64,000 bases of DNA from Chroococcidiopsis thermalis PCC 7203 (GTDB lineage: Bacteria; Cyanobacteriota; Cyanobacteriia; Cyanobacteriales; Chroococcidiopsidaceae): NCBI RefSeq assembly GCF_000317125.1, contig NC_019695.1, positions 3,646,336-3,710,335 of the forward strand, written 5' to 3'. The notes below the pieces were generated by a model, which saw only the letters and a list, made by a program, of their open reading frames with translations, was not told the DNA's origin and did no database searches. A program made the translations under genes and the position numbers. Below are positions 8,239 to 16,846 of this stretch, piece after piece. The stretch's first letter is position 1. Each line of letters starts with the position of its first letter.

Positions 8239-9804
8239 TCAGTTCATCGCCGATTGAAGCCCGACCGCACACCAACGGTATTGAAAGAAAGTTGCTAGCC
8301 CCAATCCTAAAGCGATCGCCAAGACCAAACATAAAGTGCCTAAAAATAACTTTTGGAATCTGGCAGCTTTTCGCTCTTGCAGCAATCGCGCTGCTATTTC
8401 TTGCGTCCGTTCTGCTTCCAATCGCGTCTCAACTTCTCGGCGATCGCATTCTTGGCTTGCGGCTAAAAACTGATAATCCAATTCGCTCAAGCTTTTACCC
8501 TGCGACCAAGCTTGAGCCTCAACTAAGGCTTGCCCGCGCAACAACCGCGAAGAGTCGCGCCTTTGTGAGATTAACCAAGCATCTAACGCCTGGGAGTAGG
8601 GTCGCAGTTTTGCTAATTGTTTTTCTACCCAAGTTTGATTAAATACTTCTCGATAGATGCGGTTCTTGACTTGCAATTGTCCTTGGTGCTTGACAACCAA
8701 ACCCGATAACAACAACTCGATCTGCTCTTGAGAGTCATCTACGGGGATTTCAACTCCTTGTAAAATTTGCTGATAGATGCCCAGCAAAGCACTAGCACGC
8801 TGTTCGTTTCGCAGCAAGCGATCGCGGATTGTCTTCAAATGCTCTGGCTCGTCCTTCGCTTCCCAGTTTTCAATAATGTGGATTCTGACCAGCTTTTCTA
8901 AAATTAATGGTGGGAATTGGTAATAAAAGCGGATCAGATGATAATTAACGATCGGCAGATGGTAATCTAACTTGAAACGATCTCCGCCTTCTAGACTTGT
9001 AGGTTTTTGTAAGTCCTGACTCCCACTCATCCTTTCGTGAATGACAATTTGACAGAGCTTCTGAGTCAGAAATGGCTGTCCGTCCGTCCAAGCCAAGATC
9101 TCTTTAAGTACAGATATCGGATTGGCTACCTTATCCTCCAAGCCAGATGCTAGCGGCTGTACTTCTGATAGATCGAAGCCATGCAGATCGATAGATTTAC
9201 CGATATTAAATGGAGTCCGATGGCGATCGGCAATCAAATCTGAAGGCGTTGCTACCCCAAATAGCGCCCAAGTGAGGCGGTTATATTCTGGATTCTCCGC
9301 TCGCTGGTTGTAACAAGCTCGAATCAAAGCAAAAAAATCTTCAGTTGGGAAATTAAGTCCCAGTACGCTATCAATTTCATCAACAAAAATAAAGATTTTC
9401 TCGTTGTTAATTTGGACTAACAAAATGTCTTCAATAAACTGGCTGAATCGCTGAAGGAGAGATAAATCTTCTCGTTCTTGCCACCAAGCTTTGAAATTGA
9501 TTTTGCCAAAGAGATTGAAGCCTCTTAATAGATCGACCATCACACCCTTGTACCACTGAGCGGGAGTAATATTTTCGCTGCCGATCCGCGTCATGTCGAT
9601 TGAGGCACAACTAAAACCTCTTTTTTCTAAGCGATGCCGAGTTCTTAGCCGCAGGCTAGACTTGCCCATTTGTCGGCAGCTAAAAACATAACAAAACTCG
9701 CCTCTGAGCAAAGCACGATCGAGTTCAGCGTCAGCCTGTCGCTCCACGTAGCTAGGAGCATCCATTTTGAGACTGCCACCAACTTGATATTCGTATGCGT
9801 TCAT
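8239..9804 (-). CDS. AAA-like (STAND-type) ATPase with C-terminal membrane helix
   Basis: Residues 1-350 match the cyanobacterial AAA-like domain usually found in large signalling ATPases: a degenerate P-loop (SCRQMGKSSL), Walker B (IFIFVDEIDSVLG) and a downstream winged-helix region. A coiled, basic segment (RRDSSRLLRGQALVEAQAW) and one transmembrane helix (about 485-510) follow, then the protein ends. Many relatives continue past this helix into WD40 repeats; here the sensor part is absent, so this is either a natural short form or a truncation. It starts four bases after the stop of the related upstream gene, so they form an operon. Such proteins are associated with biological-conflict systems; the role here is inferred. 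Confidence 0.75.
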   Translation of the reverse strand: MNAYEYQVGGSLKMDAPSYVERQADAELDRALLRGEFCYVFSCRQMGKSSLRLRTRHRLEKRGFSCASIDMTRIGSENITPAQWYKGVMVDLLRGFNLFGKINFKAWWQEREDLSLLQRFSQFIEDILLVQINNEKIFIFVDEIDSVLGLNFPTEDFFALIRACYNQRAENPEYNRLTWALFGVATPSDLIADRHRTPFNIGKSIDLHGFDLSEVQPLASGLEDKVANPISVLKEILAWTDGQPFLTQKLCQIVIHERMSGSQDLQKPTSLEGGDRFKLDYHLPIVNYHLIRFYYQFPPLILEKLVRIHIIENWEAKDEPEHLKTIRDRLLRNEQRASALLGIYQQILQGVEIPVDDSQEQIELLLSGLVVKHQGQLQVKNRIYREVFNQTWVEKQLAKLRPYSQALDAWLISQRRDSSRLLRGQALVEAQAWSQGKSLSELDYQFLAASQECDRREVETRLEAERTQEIAARLLQERKAARFQKLFLGTLCLVLAIALGLGLATFFQYRWCAVGLQSAMN

Positions 9805-9808
9805 AGGC

Positions 9809-11170
9809 TTAGCCTAATTGCTCGCGGAAATACAATCGATACAACTCACAGCTTGGCGTTGCCAAATTTCCCTCCAGCTTGACTAGCCCCATACTTTCTA
9901 ATTTATAGGCAGCGATCGCTTCTAATTGCACGGGTTCATTGGATGTTACGACTCGCTTGAATGCTGTCGCTAGTTCGGGATGCTCTTGGAGATTAGCCAG
10001 GTAACCCCGTAAGCGATCGCTATAGACTCCAGAAACTGTAGGAGCAGTTTGTAGGAGTTGGTTTAGACTCACCTCCTGGCGTGCCAAATGATAGAGCGCA
10101 ATGCGGATCAGATAGGGATGTCCCCCCACCATTGCTAGCAAGAGAGCTAGATTTTTCACCCCCTCCTCGCTCTTACTCCAATCCAGACGATGACGTACTG
10201 CCAACTCCTGCGCTTGCGCCAAACTAAATTCTGGTAATTTAATTGGCAATCCCACGTTAAAAGGAGATTGATTGATATCTAAAGGAATATAAGCTTCCGT
10301 AGCATGAACTACCACCAGTCGGAGTTTTTTCCAGATTTCTAATTCCGAGGCATCTTCATACCAGGAGCGCAGCAGTGGCAGGAAATCGCTAGAGATTTCA
10401 TGATACTCGAAAATTCGATTGACTTCATCCAAAGCCAAAACCATTGGAGAGTCAATCTCTGCCAGTAAAAATTCTTGGAAATATATCGAGCAGCTAACTT
10501 TACTGCCAATATCCTCATCCCAATAGTCATCCAGCCTCGGCTCTAAATTCAACTGACGACTAACATTCGCACACAACCAGCGTAAGAATTTATCTAAGGA
10601 CGTGAAAATGCTATTGTCTGCCCGTTGCAAGCTTAACAGCACGGTGTGGAACCCCTGCTGTTTAGCATGAGCCAAAATTCTATGCATCAAGGATGTTTTT
10701 CCCATCTGCCTGGGAGCTTTAAGTCGCAGTAAGCTTCCAGGTTTGCTAATTTGGGTATAGGCAAGTTCTTCAATCGGCGGACGCTCAATGTAAAACAGAG
10801 AATCAAGCGGTACTGGTCCGTCAGGAAATTCCAAAAAGTCAGGCTTGGGGCTAATAGATGCACTTTGCACCTCTCTTCCTTTTTGTCCCTGAGATTCATG
10901 CATCGACTCGCGCCACTGACGCTCTAAGGCAGCGCGAAAGTTAGTTTTACTGACATTTTCTCCTAAAGCTTTGCTCAAGAGCTTCCAGAATTTGGGACCG
11001 ACATCGCGTGTCAAGTAACTGACAGAATAACCCGCAGCCTCAGCCGTCTGCTCGTAGGTCTGACTTTGCCAAGCACCTATGAGAATAGCAGTTTCCACGT
11101 CACTCAGATGCCTACCCCACTGGGCAAACACAACTTTGTTGGTTATTTCAAGTGCTTGGTCAAAGTTCAT
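9809..11170 (-). CDS. vMAP-N HTH / AAA-like ATPase
   Basis: The first 85 residues (IGAWQSQTYEQTAEAAGYSV, YLTRDVGPKFWKLLSKALGE) are the N-terminal helix-turn-helix-like domain seen in vWA-MoxR-associated proteins. An AAA-like domain with P-loop RQMGKTSLMHR and Walker B MVLALDEVNRIF follows, then a C-terminal winged helix (SMGLVKLEGNLATPSCELYR). At 453 residues it lacks the usual long C-terminal effector or sensor module. It lies immediately upstream of a second AAA-like ATPase with a four-base gap, so the pair likely forms one complex or pathway. It could be a ligand-gated regulator in a conflict system; the evidence is domain architecture only. Confidence 0.75.
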   Translation of the reverse strand: MNFDQALEITNKVVFAQWGRHLSDVETAILIGAWQSQTYEQTAEAAGYSVSYLTRDVGPKFWKLLSKALGENVSKTNFRAALERQWRESMHESQGQKGREVQSASISPKPDFLEFPDGPVPLDSLFYIERPPIEELAYTQISKPGSLLRLKAPRQMGKTSLMHRILAHAKQQGFHTVLLSLQRADNSIFTSLDKFLRWLCANVSRQLNLEPRLDDYWDEDIGSKVSCSIYFQEFLLAEIDSPMVLALDEVNRIFEYHEISSDFLPLLRSWYEDASELEIWKKLRLVVVHATEAYIPLDINQSPFNVGLPIKLPEFSLAQAQELAVRHRLDWSKSEEGVKNLALLLAMVGGHPYLIRIALYHLARQEVSLNQLLQTAPTVSGVYSDRLRGYLANLQEHPELATAFKRVVTSNEPVQLEAIAAYKLESMGLVKLEGNLATPSCELYRLYFREQLG

Positions 11171-11263
11171 ACCAATACTACACTGACCCTGCTGCTTTAC
11201 TTATATTCTGAGATTACCAGAAATGTTGAAATCCGTTGGTTAGTAGTTAATTGTCATGACAGG

Positions 11264-11479
11264 TCAAATTAACATACGTGTTGCAGCATAAGTCATGTAT
11301 TCTTTTCGATCGACTTCCATTGGTGTTCGATCGCCCAAACCTTGGTGATGCCGATGGTGGTTGTAAAACTGCTTGAATTTCAGTAGCGACGTAAACGGGT
11401 CATTATCATGCGAAAAGCAATCCCTAACGCATTTGCAGAGGGATAAAGAAACTCGTAGTTGTCCTAGTTCTGGTAACAC
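11264..11479 (-). pseudogene. C-terminal fragment of an integrase-core transposase
   Basis: The stretch FKQFYNHHRHHQGLGDRTP is the classic end of an rve-type DDE transposase (compare YNxHRPHxGLxxxTP). The upstream catalytic core is missing, so this is a scrap of an old insertion sequence. It sits between the AAA-like operon and the Rof-like gene. Confidence 0.7.
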
Positions 11480-11571
11480 CGAGCAAACTAGCGGCGTGAC
11501 ATACTTGTCTATGTTGTTAGAAACTATATAACACTCAAGTTTTTAGACCGTACGCCATACACCAAAGGATC

Positions 11572-11817
11572 GTGGATAAATATATTCTTGTTGATTGCGG
11601 GTTTCACGATGAGCTAGAAGCATTAGCAACCTTGCGCCAATCATGTCGGATTGTATATCGTAATGCAGCTGGTGAATCAGTTGAAATTGAAGGTCTGATT
11701 GTGGATGTTTATGCTGCAAACCAAGCTGATTTTCTGAGGATGAATAATGGTATAGAAATTCGATTGGATAAACTTGTTTCGGTTAACGACAAGCAGATTT
11801 CTTTTTGTACAGATTGA
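11572..11817 (+). CDS. Rof-like (Rho-binding antiterminator family) small protein
   Basis: This 81-residue protein starts at a GTG preceded by AAAGGA. It shows the Sm-like Rof pattern: an N-terminal VDCGFHDELEALATLRQ helix, then beta strands CRIVYRNAAGESVEIEGLIV, and a C-terminal GIEIRLDKLVSVN. In enterobacteria Rof binds Rho and blocks termination. Cyanobacteria are generally considered to lack Rho, so another partner is likely. The assignment rests on remembered family similarity and is moderate. Confidence 0.6.
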   Translation: MDKYILVDCGFHDELEALATLRQSCRIVYRNAAGESVEIEGLIVDVYAANQADFLRMNNGIEIRLDKLVSVNDKQISFCTD

Positions 11818-11852
11818 TTGATAGCGGTTTGCAATTGGTAAAACAGACGATC

Positions 11853-11882
11853 TGTAGGGACGCACAGCTGTGCGTCCCTACA
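11853..11882. repeat. perfect 30-bp palindrome
   Basis: TGTAGGGACGCACAG is followed directly by its exact reverse complement. Palindromes of this type are dispersed through many cyanobacterial genomes. It lies between the convergent Rof-like gene and futA, where it could also act as a bidirectional RNA hairpin, although no U-run follows. Confidence 0.85.
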
Positions 11883-11894
11883 AAGCTACCCGCG

Positions 11895-12953
11895 TTATTT
11901 CCACCCAGCTCGATCCATAATTTGTAGAGCTGTTGCACCATTGCGACCAAACACAGCCGCATTGAGCGAATCTTCCTTAAATTTTCCGTAGCTTGCCAAA
12001 ATCGGATCGACTGCTACACCTGCTACGACTGGATATTCGTGATTACTTTTGGCAAAAATTTCCTGAGCGCGAGAACTTGCCAGAAATTCGAGGAATTTAA
12101 TTGCGTTTTCTTTATTGGGAGAGGTCTTGACCAATCCACCACCGCTAATATTGACGTGAGTGCCGCGACCCTTTTGGTTGGGGAAAAACACGCCAATTTT
12201 TTCAGCAACGGCGCGATCGGCAGGTTTATCGGAAGCTGCAATTCGTGCTAGGTAATAGGTATTGCAAATTGCTAAGCTCCCCACCCCAGCAGCGCAGGCT
12301 TGAATTTGTCCGACATCGTTGCCTTGAGCTGGACGAGCAAAGTTTGCTACTAGCCCCCGTACCCAAGCTTCCGTTTTGGACTCACCATTAGCCGCTAAAA
12401 TCGAACCTACTAAGGATTGGTTGTAAACATTATTGGATGGTCGTACTAAAATTTGACCGCGCCATTTTGGGTTTGTCAAGTCTTCGTATGTGGACAGCTC
12501 TGCTGGTTTTACCTTAGTTTTGTCATACATAATCACCCGCGCCCGCTTCGAGAAGCCAAACCACAGACCATCGGGATGACGCAGGTTTTTGGGAATAGCC
12601 TTGGTCAAGAGCGCCGATTTGACAGGTTGAAACAGCCCTGCTTGTTCTGCCCGCCACAAACGCCCTGCATCAACCGTCACCAAAACATCTGCTGGACTAT
12701 TGGCTCCCTCACTTCTAATCCGCTCGATCAGCGGATCGGCTTCGCCTTCAATTAGGTTCACCTGAATTCCCGTGGCATCTGCAAAAGCTTGATAGATTTC
12801 ACTATCTGCATCGTAATGACGTGCTGAATAGAGATTGACTACTCGATTACCACCTGTTTGGGCTGACACTCCCAGCCCCCACGTCCCGATTGTCACAGTT
12901 GCCGCAGCACCAGCACTAGCACCCAAAAAGGTGCGACGAGTCATCTTGCTCAT
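11895..12953 (-). CDS. futA: ferric-iron ABC transporter substrate-binding protein
   Basis: The 352-residue protein begins with a twin-arginine signal (MSKMTRRTFLGASAG), followed by the Fe3+-binding family pattern NLYSARHYDADSEIYQAF, PADVLVTVDAGRL and CNTYYLAR. The tyrosines in YSARHY and NTYY are the iron-ligand positions of the FutA/FbpA family. I chose the ATG behind AGAAGGA rather than a TTG 33 bases upstream. It should bind ferric iron in the periplasm for the permease and ATPase encoded a few genes away; Tat export would allow folding with metal in the cytoplasm. AT-rich sequence just upstream (13,000-13,020) could hold a Fur site, but I cannot assert one. Confidence 0.92.
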   Translation of the reverse strand: MSKMTRRTFLGASAGAAATVTIGTWGLGVSAQTGGNRVVNLYSARHYDADSEIYQAFADATGIQVNLIEGEADPLIERIRSEGANSPADVLVTVDAGRLWRAEQAGLFQPVKSALLTKAIPKNLRHPDGLWFGFSKRARVIMYDKTKVKPAELSTYEDLTNPKWRGQILVRPSNNVYNQSLVGSILAANGESKTEAWVRGLVANFARPAQGNDVGQIQACAAGVGSLAICNTYYLARIAASDKPADRAVAEKIGVFFPNQKGRGTHVNISGGGLVKTSPNKENAIKFLEFLASSRAQEIFAKSNHEYPVVAGVAVDPILASYGKFKEDSLNAAVFGRNGATALQIMDRAGWK

Positions 12954-13049
12954 AAATCCTTCTAGCTTACGTTCTCGCGATCGCAATTTTGATTTAATAA
13001 TAATAATGTCATTAATAGGTACAGACTTTTAAAAATTTTTTGCATTAGC

Positions 13050-13718
13050 TCAAAACTCCGTCCACTGGCGCAAAAGATTGGCATGGCTTTTAGAAATTAA
13101 ATCGAATACGGGCGTTTTGCCGGAGGCTTCAAACAGCGTTTGACGTGCCGTATCGAGATCGAACAAAATTTCTCGCTGCTGAGGATCGCGTACCAAACTT
13201 TGAATCCAAGTTACTGCTGCTAGGCGCACGCCTTGAGTCACGGCTTCCACGCGGTGCAACGTTGATGAAGGATAAACGATCGCCGACCCCGCCGGCAACT
13301 TAAATGCTACCTCTCCCTGGGTACTCTCTATTATCAGTTCTCCCCCTTCGTAAGTGGTGGGGTCACTGAGAAATATTGTCATTGATACGTCCGATCGCAT
13401 TAAAGGATCGTACATCAGCGCATTATCAATATGAGTGCCGTAAGACATGCCGATATCGTAGCGACTGATAGTTACCGGACGAACGATATAGGGACGCACC
13501 GCCATTTGGAATAAGGCGTGCCGCTGTAAAGCTGCATCGATGATATCTCGCACGATCGCCAGTGCTGGCGATCCCTGGGGGAGTTGGGTATTGTGTTTGA
13601 CCTGGCGGGCGTGCCAGCCAGCTGTAGCTTTACCGTCCACGAACTCAGCCATCTCCAGTTTGGCGATCGTCGTTTCTAGCTCTGTAGGGTTAAGAATATT
13701 GCCAATACACAGAATCAT
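13050..13718 (-). CDS. PKHD-type Fe(II)/2-oxoglutarate hydroxylase (PiuC/YbiX-like)
   Basis: Starting at MILCIGNILNPTEL gives 222 residues, the usual size of this family. The double-stranded beta-helix ligands are visible: H-x-D in GTHIDNALM, the distal His in PSSTLHRVEAVT, and Arg in GVRLAAVTW for 2-oxoglutarate. Members are typically iron-regulated and found beside ferric or siderophore uptake genes, which fits its place next to futA. The longer reading frame upstream runs into GATAACT tandem repeats and is not likely to be translated. Its substrate is not known. Confidence 0.88.
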   Translation of the reverse strand: MILCIGNILNPTELETTIAKLEMAEFVDGKATAGWHARQVKHNTQLPQGSPALAIVRDIIDAALQRHALFQMAVRPYIVRPVTISRYDIGMSYGTHIDNALMYDPLMRSDVSMTIFLSDPTTYEGGELIIESTQGEVAFKLPAGSAIVYPSSTLHRVEAVTQGVRLAAVTWIQSLVRDPQQREILFDLDTARQTLFEASGKTPVFDLISKSHANLLRQWTEF

Positions 13719-13854
13719 GGCGATCGCAATGCTGTAAGAAGGAGTGAGGAGTGAGGAATTAGGGAAAGGATAAGGGAGATCGGGGGAGCAATTCAAAATT
13801 TCCCAACTCTCGACCCCTGCTCCCTGATAATTGTCAACCACCAACCAAATTACC

Positions 13855-13898
13855 AATTACCAATTACCAATTGCCCTGATAACTGATAACTGATAACT
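13855..13898. repeat. tandem ATTACCA and GATAACT heptamers
   Basis: Three ATTACCA-type units run into three GATAACT units, just 5' of the hydroxylase gene and abutting the end of the phosphatase gene. They are the same class of repeat as at 4,206-4,262 and 60,031-60,074. Confidence 0.75.
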
Positions 13899-13901
13899 GA
13901 C

Positions 13902-14855
13902 TTATTGTGCCATTTTTGCCCATTCTTCAGGCAACATATTAGCAACAATCTCAAACTTCCCCTTGCCATCTGGCTTCACAATGTATGCGACACCTTGAGG
14001 CTCTGGATAAATTCCTGTTGCTGCATCAAACACGTCGTCGTGACCCACAACTACCGTATTGGTTCCGTCAGCAGGCGTAGTCGTGAGGAATGGCATCACC
14101 GCAGTCCGCATCTGGGCTTTCTGGGCTTCGGTGTAATCTTCAGCAGGTGGAAAATTTAAGGCTGCTCTCTTTTCAGTGCGACCAAACGCAATATCTGCTG
14201 TCTGCCACGCACGGCAATACTCGCTAGAGTAAACTTGACCTACAGGAATCTTCAACGCTTCAAAGGCTTGACCGATGGTTCGCGACTGCTGCCAGCCAAC
14301 TTCACTTAGCATCCGCTGAGTCGAACAATCTCCCATTTTTGCAGACACTTGGTCGGCATAATCCTTTTCAGTTTGGGCATGTCGGAAGTAAATGACATAT
14401 CCACCATTCTGCAAGGCATTTAACAGTTGCTTACCACTGAGCTTATCTTTGAATGATGTTCCTGCTTCGCCGCCTTCACCACCTTCACCACCCTGGCTAG
14501 GGGTAGTAGCAGGAGGCTTGGCAGGGGTACTACCTTCACCACCCTGTCTGGGAGTAAAAGTAGTGGGGGGCTTGGCAGGACTACCACCTTCACCGCCTTC
14601 GCCACCTTCACCGCCTTCACCACCCTGGCTAGGGGTAGTTGTAGAAGGCTTGGCAGGGGTACTACCTTCGCCACCTTCGCCACCTTCGCCACCTTCGCCA
14701 CCTTGGGCTATCTGCATTACTGAAGCGCGATCGGGTATTTCGATCGCCCTTTCCGCAGCTGCTTCTACGGCACGATCGGTTGCCGCGATCGCTACCGCGC
14801 CTGAAAGAACGTAAGCACCCACACCTACCCAGATTTTTACCTTACCTAAGTTCAT
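13902..14855 (-). CDS. secreted histidine-phosphatase-family protein with Gly-Gly-Glu repeat linker
   Basis: A signal-peptide-like N-terminus (about 1-25) is followed by roughly 80 residues of low-complexity sequence: blocks of GGEGGEGGEGG separated by STPAKPSTTTPSQ-type linkers. The C-terminal half (from about residue 140) is a histidine phosphatase domain with catalytic FRHAQT (RHG replaced by RHA), SSEYCRAWQTA and a second His in VVVGHDD. This predicts an exported phosphohydrolase on an acidic, glycine-rich tether. It lies between futB and the PKHD hydroxylase on the same strand, so a link to iron acquisition is possible but unproven. The Gly-Glu tract is encoded by a nearly perfect nonanucleotide repeat and may vary in length. 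Confidence 0.82.
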   Translation of the reverse strand: MNLGKVKIWVGVGAYVLSGAVAIAATDRAVEAAAERAIEIPDRASVMQIAQGGEGGEGGEGGEGSTPAKPSTTTPSQGGEGGEGGEGGEGGSPAKPPTTFTPRQGGEGSTPAKPPATTPSQGGEGGEGGEAGTSFKDKLSGKQLLNALQNGGYVIYFRHAQTEKDYADQVSAKMGDCSTQRMLSEVGWQQSRTIGQAFEALKIPVGQVYSSEYCRAWQTADIAFGRTEKRAALNFPPAEDYTEAQKAQMRTAVMPFLTTTPADGTNTVVVGHDDVFDAATGIYPEPQGVAYIVKPDGKGKFEIVANMLPEEWAKMAQ

Positions 14856-15038
14856 AACTCACTAACCACATTAATTAACTAAGACCAGGGAACTACGTGC
14901 TACTCGAAAATCGATTCAGCACTATTTAGTCAAGACACGATCTGGCGTTTAACAAAACGCCTTTTCGAGCGCAGATAGTCTGCTAATGATAAGTTTTTGC
15001 ATTAGAGAGGAATATACCACGATCTCGTGTCAAAAGAA

Positions 15039-16712
15039 CTACCTGTAGTCAATTTCCTCCGGTCTAGTACGGGTAATCTGCCGACTTAAAGCAATCACAG
15101 GAATAATCCCAACAGCAACAATTGCCAAGGCGGGTGCAGCTGCCTCTGCCAAACGCTCATCTGCTGCCAGCCGATAGACCTCTACTGCCAGCGTATCAAA
15201 GTTAAACGGACGAACGATCAGCGTCGCAGGCAATTCTTTCATCACATCGACAAACACTAAAATTGCTGCCGTGAGTAAGCCACCACTCATCAACGGTGCG
15301 TGAATCTGCACCAGAGTGCGAGTTGTGCCACAGCCGAGCGATCGCGCCGCGTCATCCAGGTTGGGTTTAATGCGGCTGAGGCTGGATTCAACCGTGTTAT
15401 ACGACACCGCCAAGAATCGCACCAAATAGGCAAATACCAGCGTTATAATTGTGCCGCTGAGCAACAAGCCAGTCGAAATCCCGAAAGTCGATCGCATCCC
15501 AGCATCTACCGCATTATCGATCGCCCCAATGGGAAACAGCACGCCCACGGCAATCACCGCGCCAGGAATTGCATAGCCCACCGTTGCCATTCTGACTGCT
15601 ACCTGCATACCCCAATTGGCGCTCAGCCGCAGACCGTAAGCTAGGATGGGTGACACGAAGACTGCCACTATTGCCGTTACTGCCGCTAGGATTAAACTAT
15701 GGCGAGATAGCTCCCAAAAGCGTTGGCTAAAGTTGTGGGTAATATCGCTAGTTGCCATGTACAGCAAGCGTCCGGCAGGAATCAAAAAACCCAGCACGAT
15801 CGGCAGTCCACAAACGATGACAGCGGCGATCGCCCGCCATCCCCGCAACCTAAACGCAGACAATCGCTGATAGCGTCCCGTGTGGTGATAGCGCGTTTGC
15901 TGCCGAGACCAGCGCTCCAGTCCAATTAATAGCAGCACAAATACCAATAACAACGCCGACAGCTGTGAAGCAGCAATTCGATCGCCCATGCCAAACCAGG
16001 TGCGGTAAATCCCAACGCTAAACGTATTCACAGCAAAATATTGCACCGTTCCAAAATCATTTAGCGTTTCCATCAGCACCAGCGATACCCCTGCGACAAT
16101 CGCTGGTCGAGCTAACGGTAATGCGACTCGCATGAAACTGCGCCAAGGATTGCATCCCAACAACCGACTTGCTTCTAGCGTACAAACTGACTGCTCTAAA
16201 AATGCCACTCGGCTGAGCAAGTAAACGTAGGGATACAGCACGAGACTGATAATGGCGATCGCTCCACCTAGCGATCGAACGGTGGGAAACCAGTAGTCAT
16301 TCACGCTCGTCCAGCCAAACATGTCTCGCAGCGCCAACTGCACCGGACCGTAAAACTCCAACATTTCTGTATATACATACGCCAGTACGTAAGCTGGAGC
16401 AGCTAATGGTAGCAGTAGCGCCCATTCTAATAGCCGCTGTCCGGGAAATCGGCACATTGTCACCAACCACGCTGTCCCCACGCCAATCACCACCGTACAC
16501 AGCCCAACCCCCAGCATTAACCACAGAGAACTACTGATGTAGTCTGGCAGCACTGTGGCTAGGAGATGGTTCCATACCGTGCCGGAGTTTGTCAAGACAC
16601 TACTGAGTACCACTCCAATCGGAGCGAGAATCAGCAGGGCGATCGCTATAACTAAGAACGTCCAGCCATTCCAGGAACGTTTGAAAAGACGGCGAGAGTC
16701 AAGCGTAGGCAT
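15039..16712 (-). CDS. futB: ferric-iron ABC transporter permease
   Basis: A fused two-domain permease of 557 residues with about 12 transmembrane segments and two EAA-type loops (EASRLLGCNPWRSFMRVALP; DDAARSLGCGTTRTLVQIHA), as in FbpB/FutB. I start at MPTLDSRRLFKRSW; a TTG 48 bases upstream is the alternative. With FutA and FutC it forms the ferric iron importer in the plasma membrane. It is transcribed away from futC across a 134-bp shared promoter region. Confidence 0.92.
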   Translation of the reverse strand: MPTLDSRRLFKRSWNGWTFLVIAIALLILAPIGVVLSSVLTNSGTVWNHLLATVLPDYISSSLWLMLGVGLCTVVIGVGTAWLVTMCRFPGQRLLEWALLLPLAAPAYVLAYVYTEMLEFYGPVQLALRDMFGWTSVNDYWFPTVRSLGGAIAIISLVLYPYVYLLSRVAFLEQSVCTLEASRLLGCNPWRSFMRVALPLARPAIVAGVSLVLMETLNDFGTVQYFAVNTFSVGIYRTWFGMGDRIAASQLSALLLVFVLLLIGLERWSRQQTRYHHTGRYQRLSAFRLRGWRAIAAVIVCGLPIVLGFLIPAGRLLYMATSDITHNFSQRFWELSRHSLILAAVTAIVAVFVSPILAYGLRLSANWGMQVAVRMATVGYAIPGAVIAVGVLFPIGAIDNAVDAGMRSTFGISTGLLLSGTIITLVFAYLVRFLAVSYNTVESSLSRIKPNLDDAARSLGCGTTRTLVQIHAPLMSGGLLTAAILVFVDVMKELPATLIVRPFNFDTLAVEVYRLAADERLAEAAAPALAIVAVGIIPVIALSRQITRTRPEEIDYR

Positions 16713-16846
16713 AGGGACACAATGAAGCAAAAAGATAATCAGAAACAATTTGTCCAGCAAGATGAAATTCCTGATGAGAATATATTGCAGGACTCCATTA
16801 CACTATAAAGGCAAGTCTAAGTTTATATACTGGCTTTTCTGGTTTC

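Noticed and set aside
14392-14814. Ser-Pro-Pro repeat frame on the plus strand
   Set aside because: It is the antisense shadow of the Gly-Gly-Glu repeat in the phosphatase gene, which has a signal peptide and catalytic motifs in the other frame.
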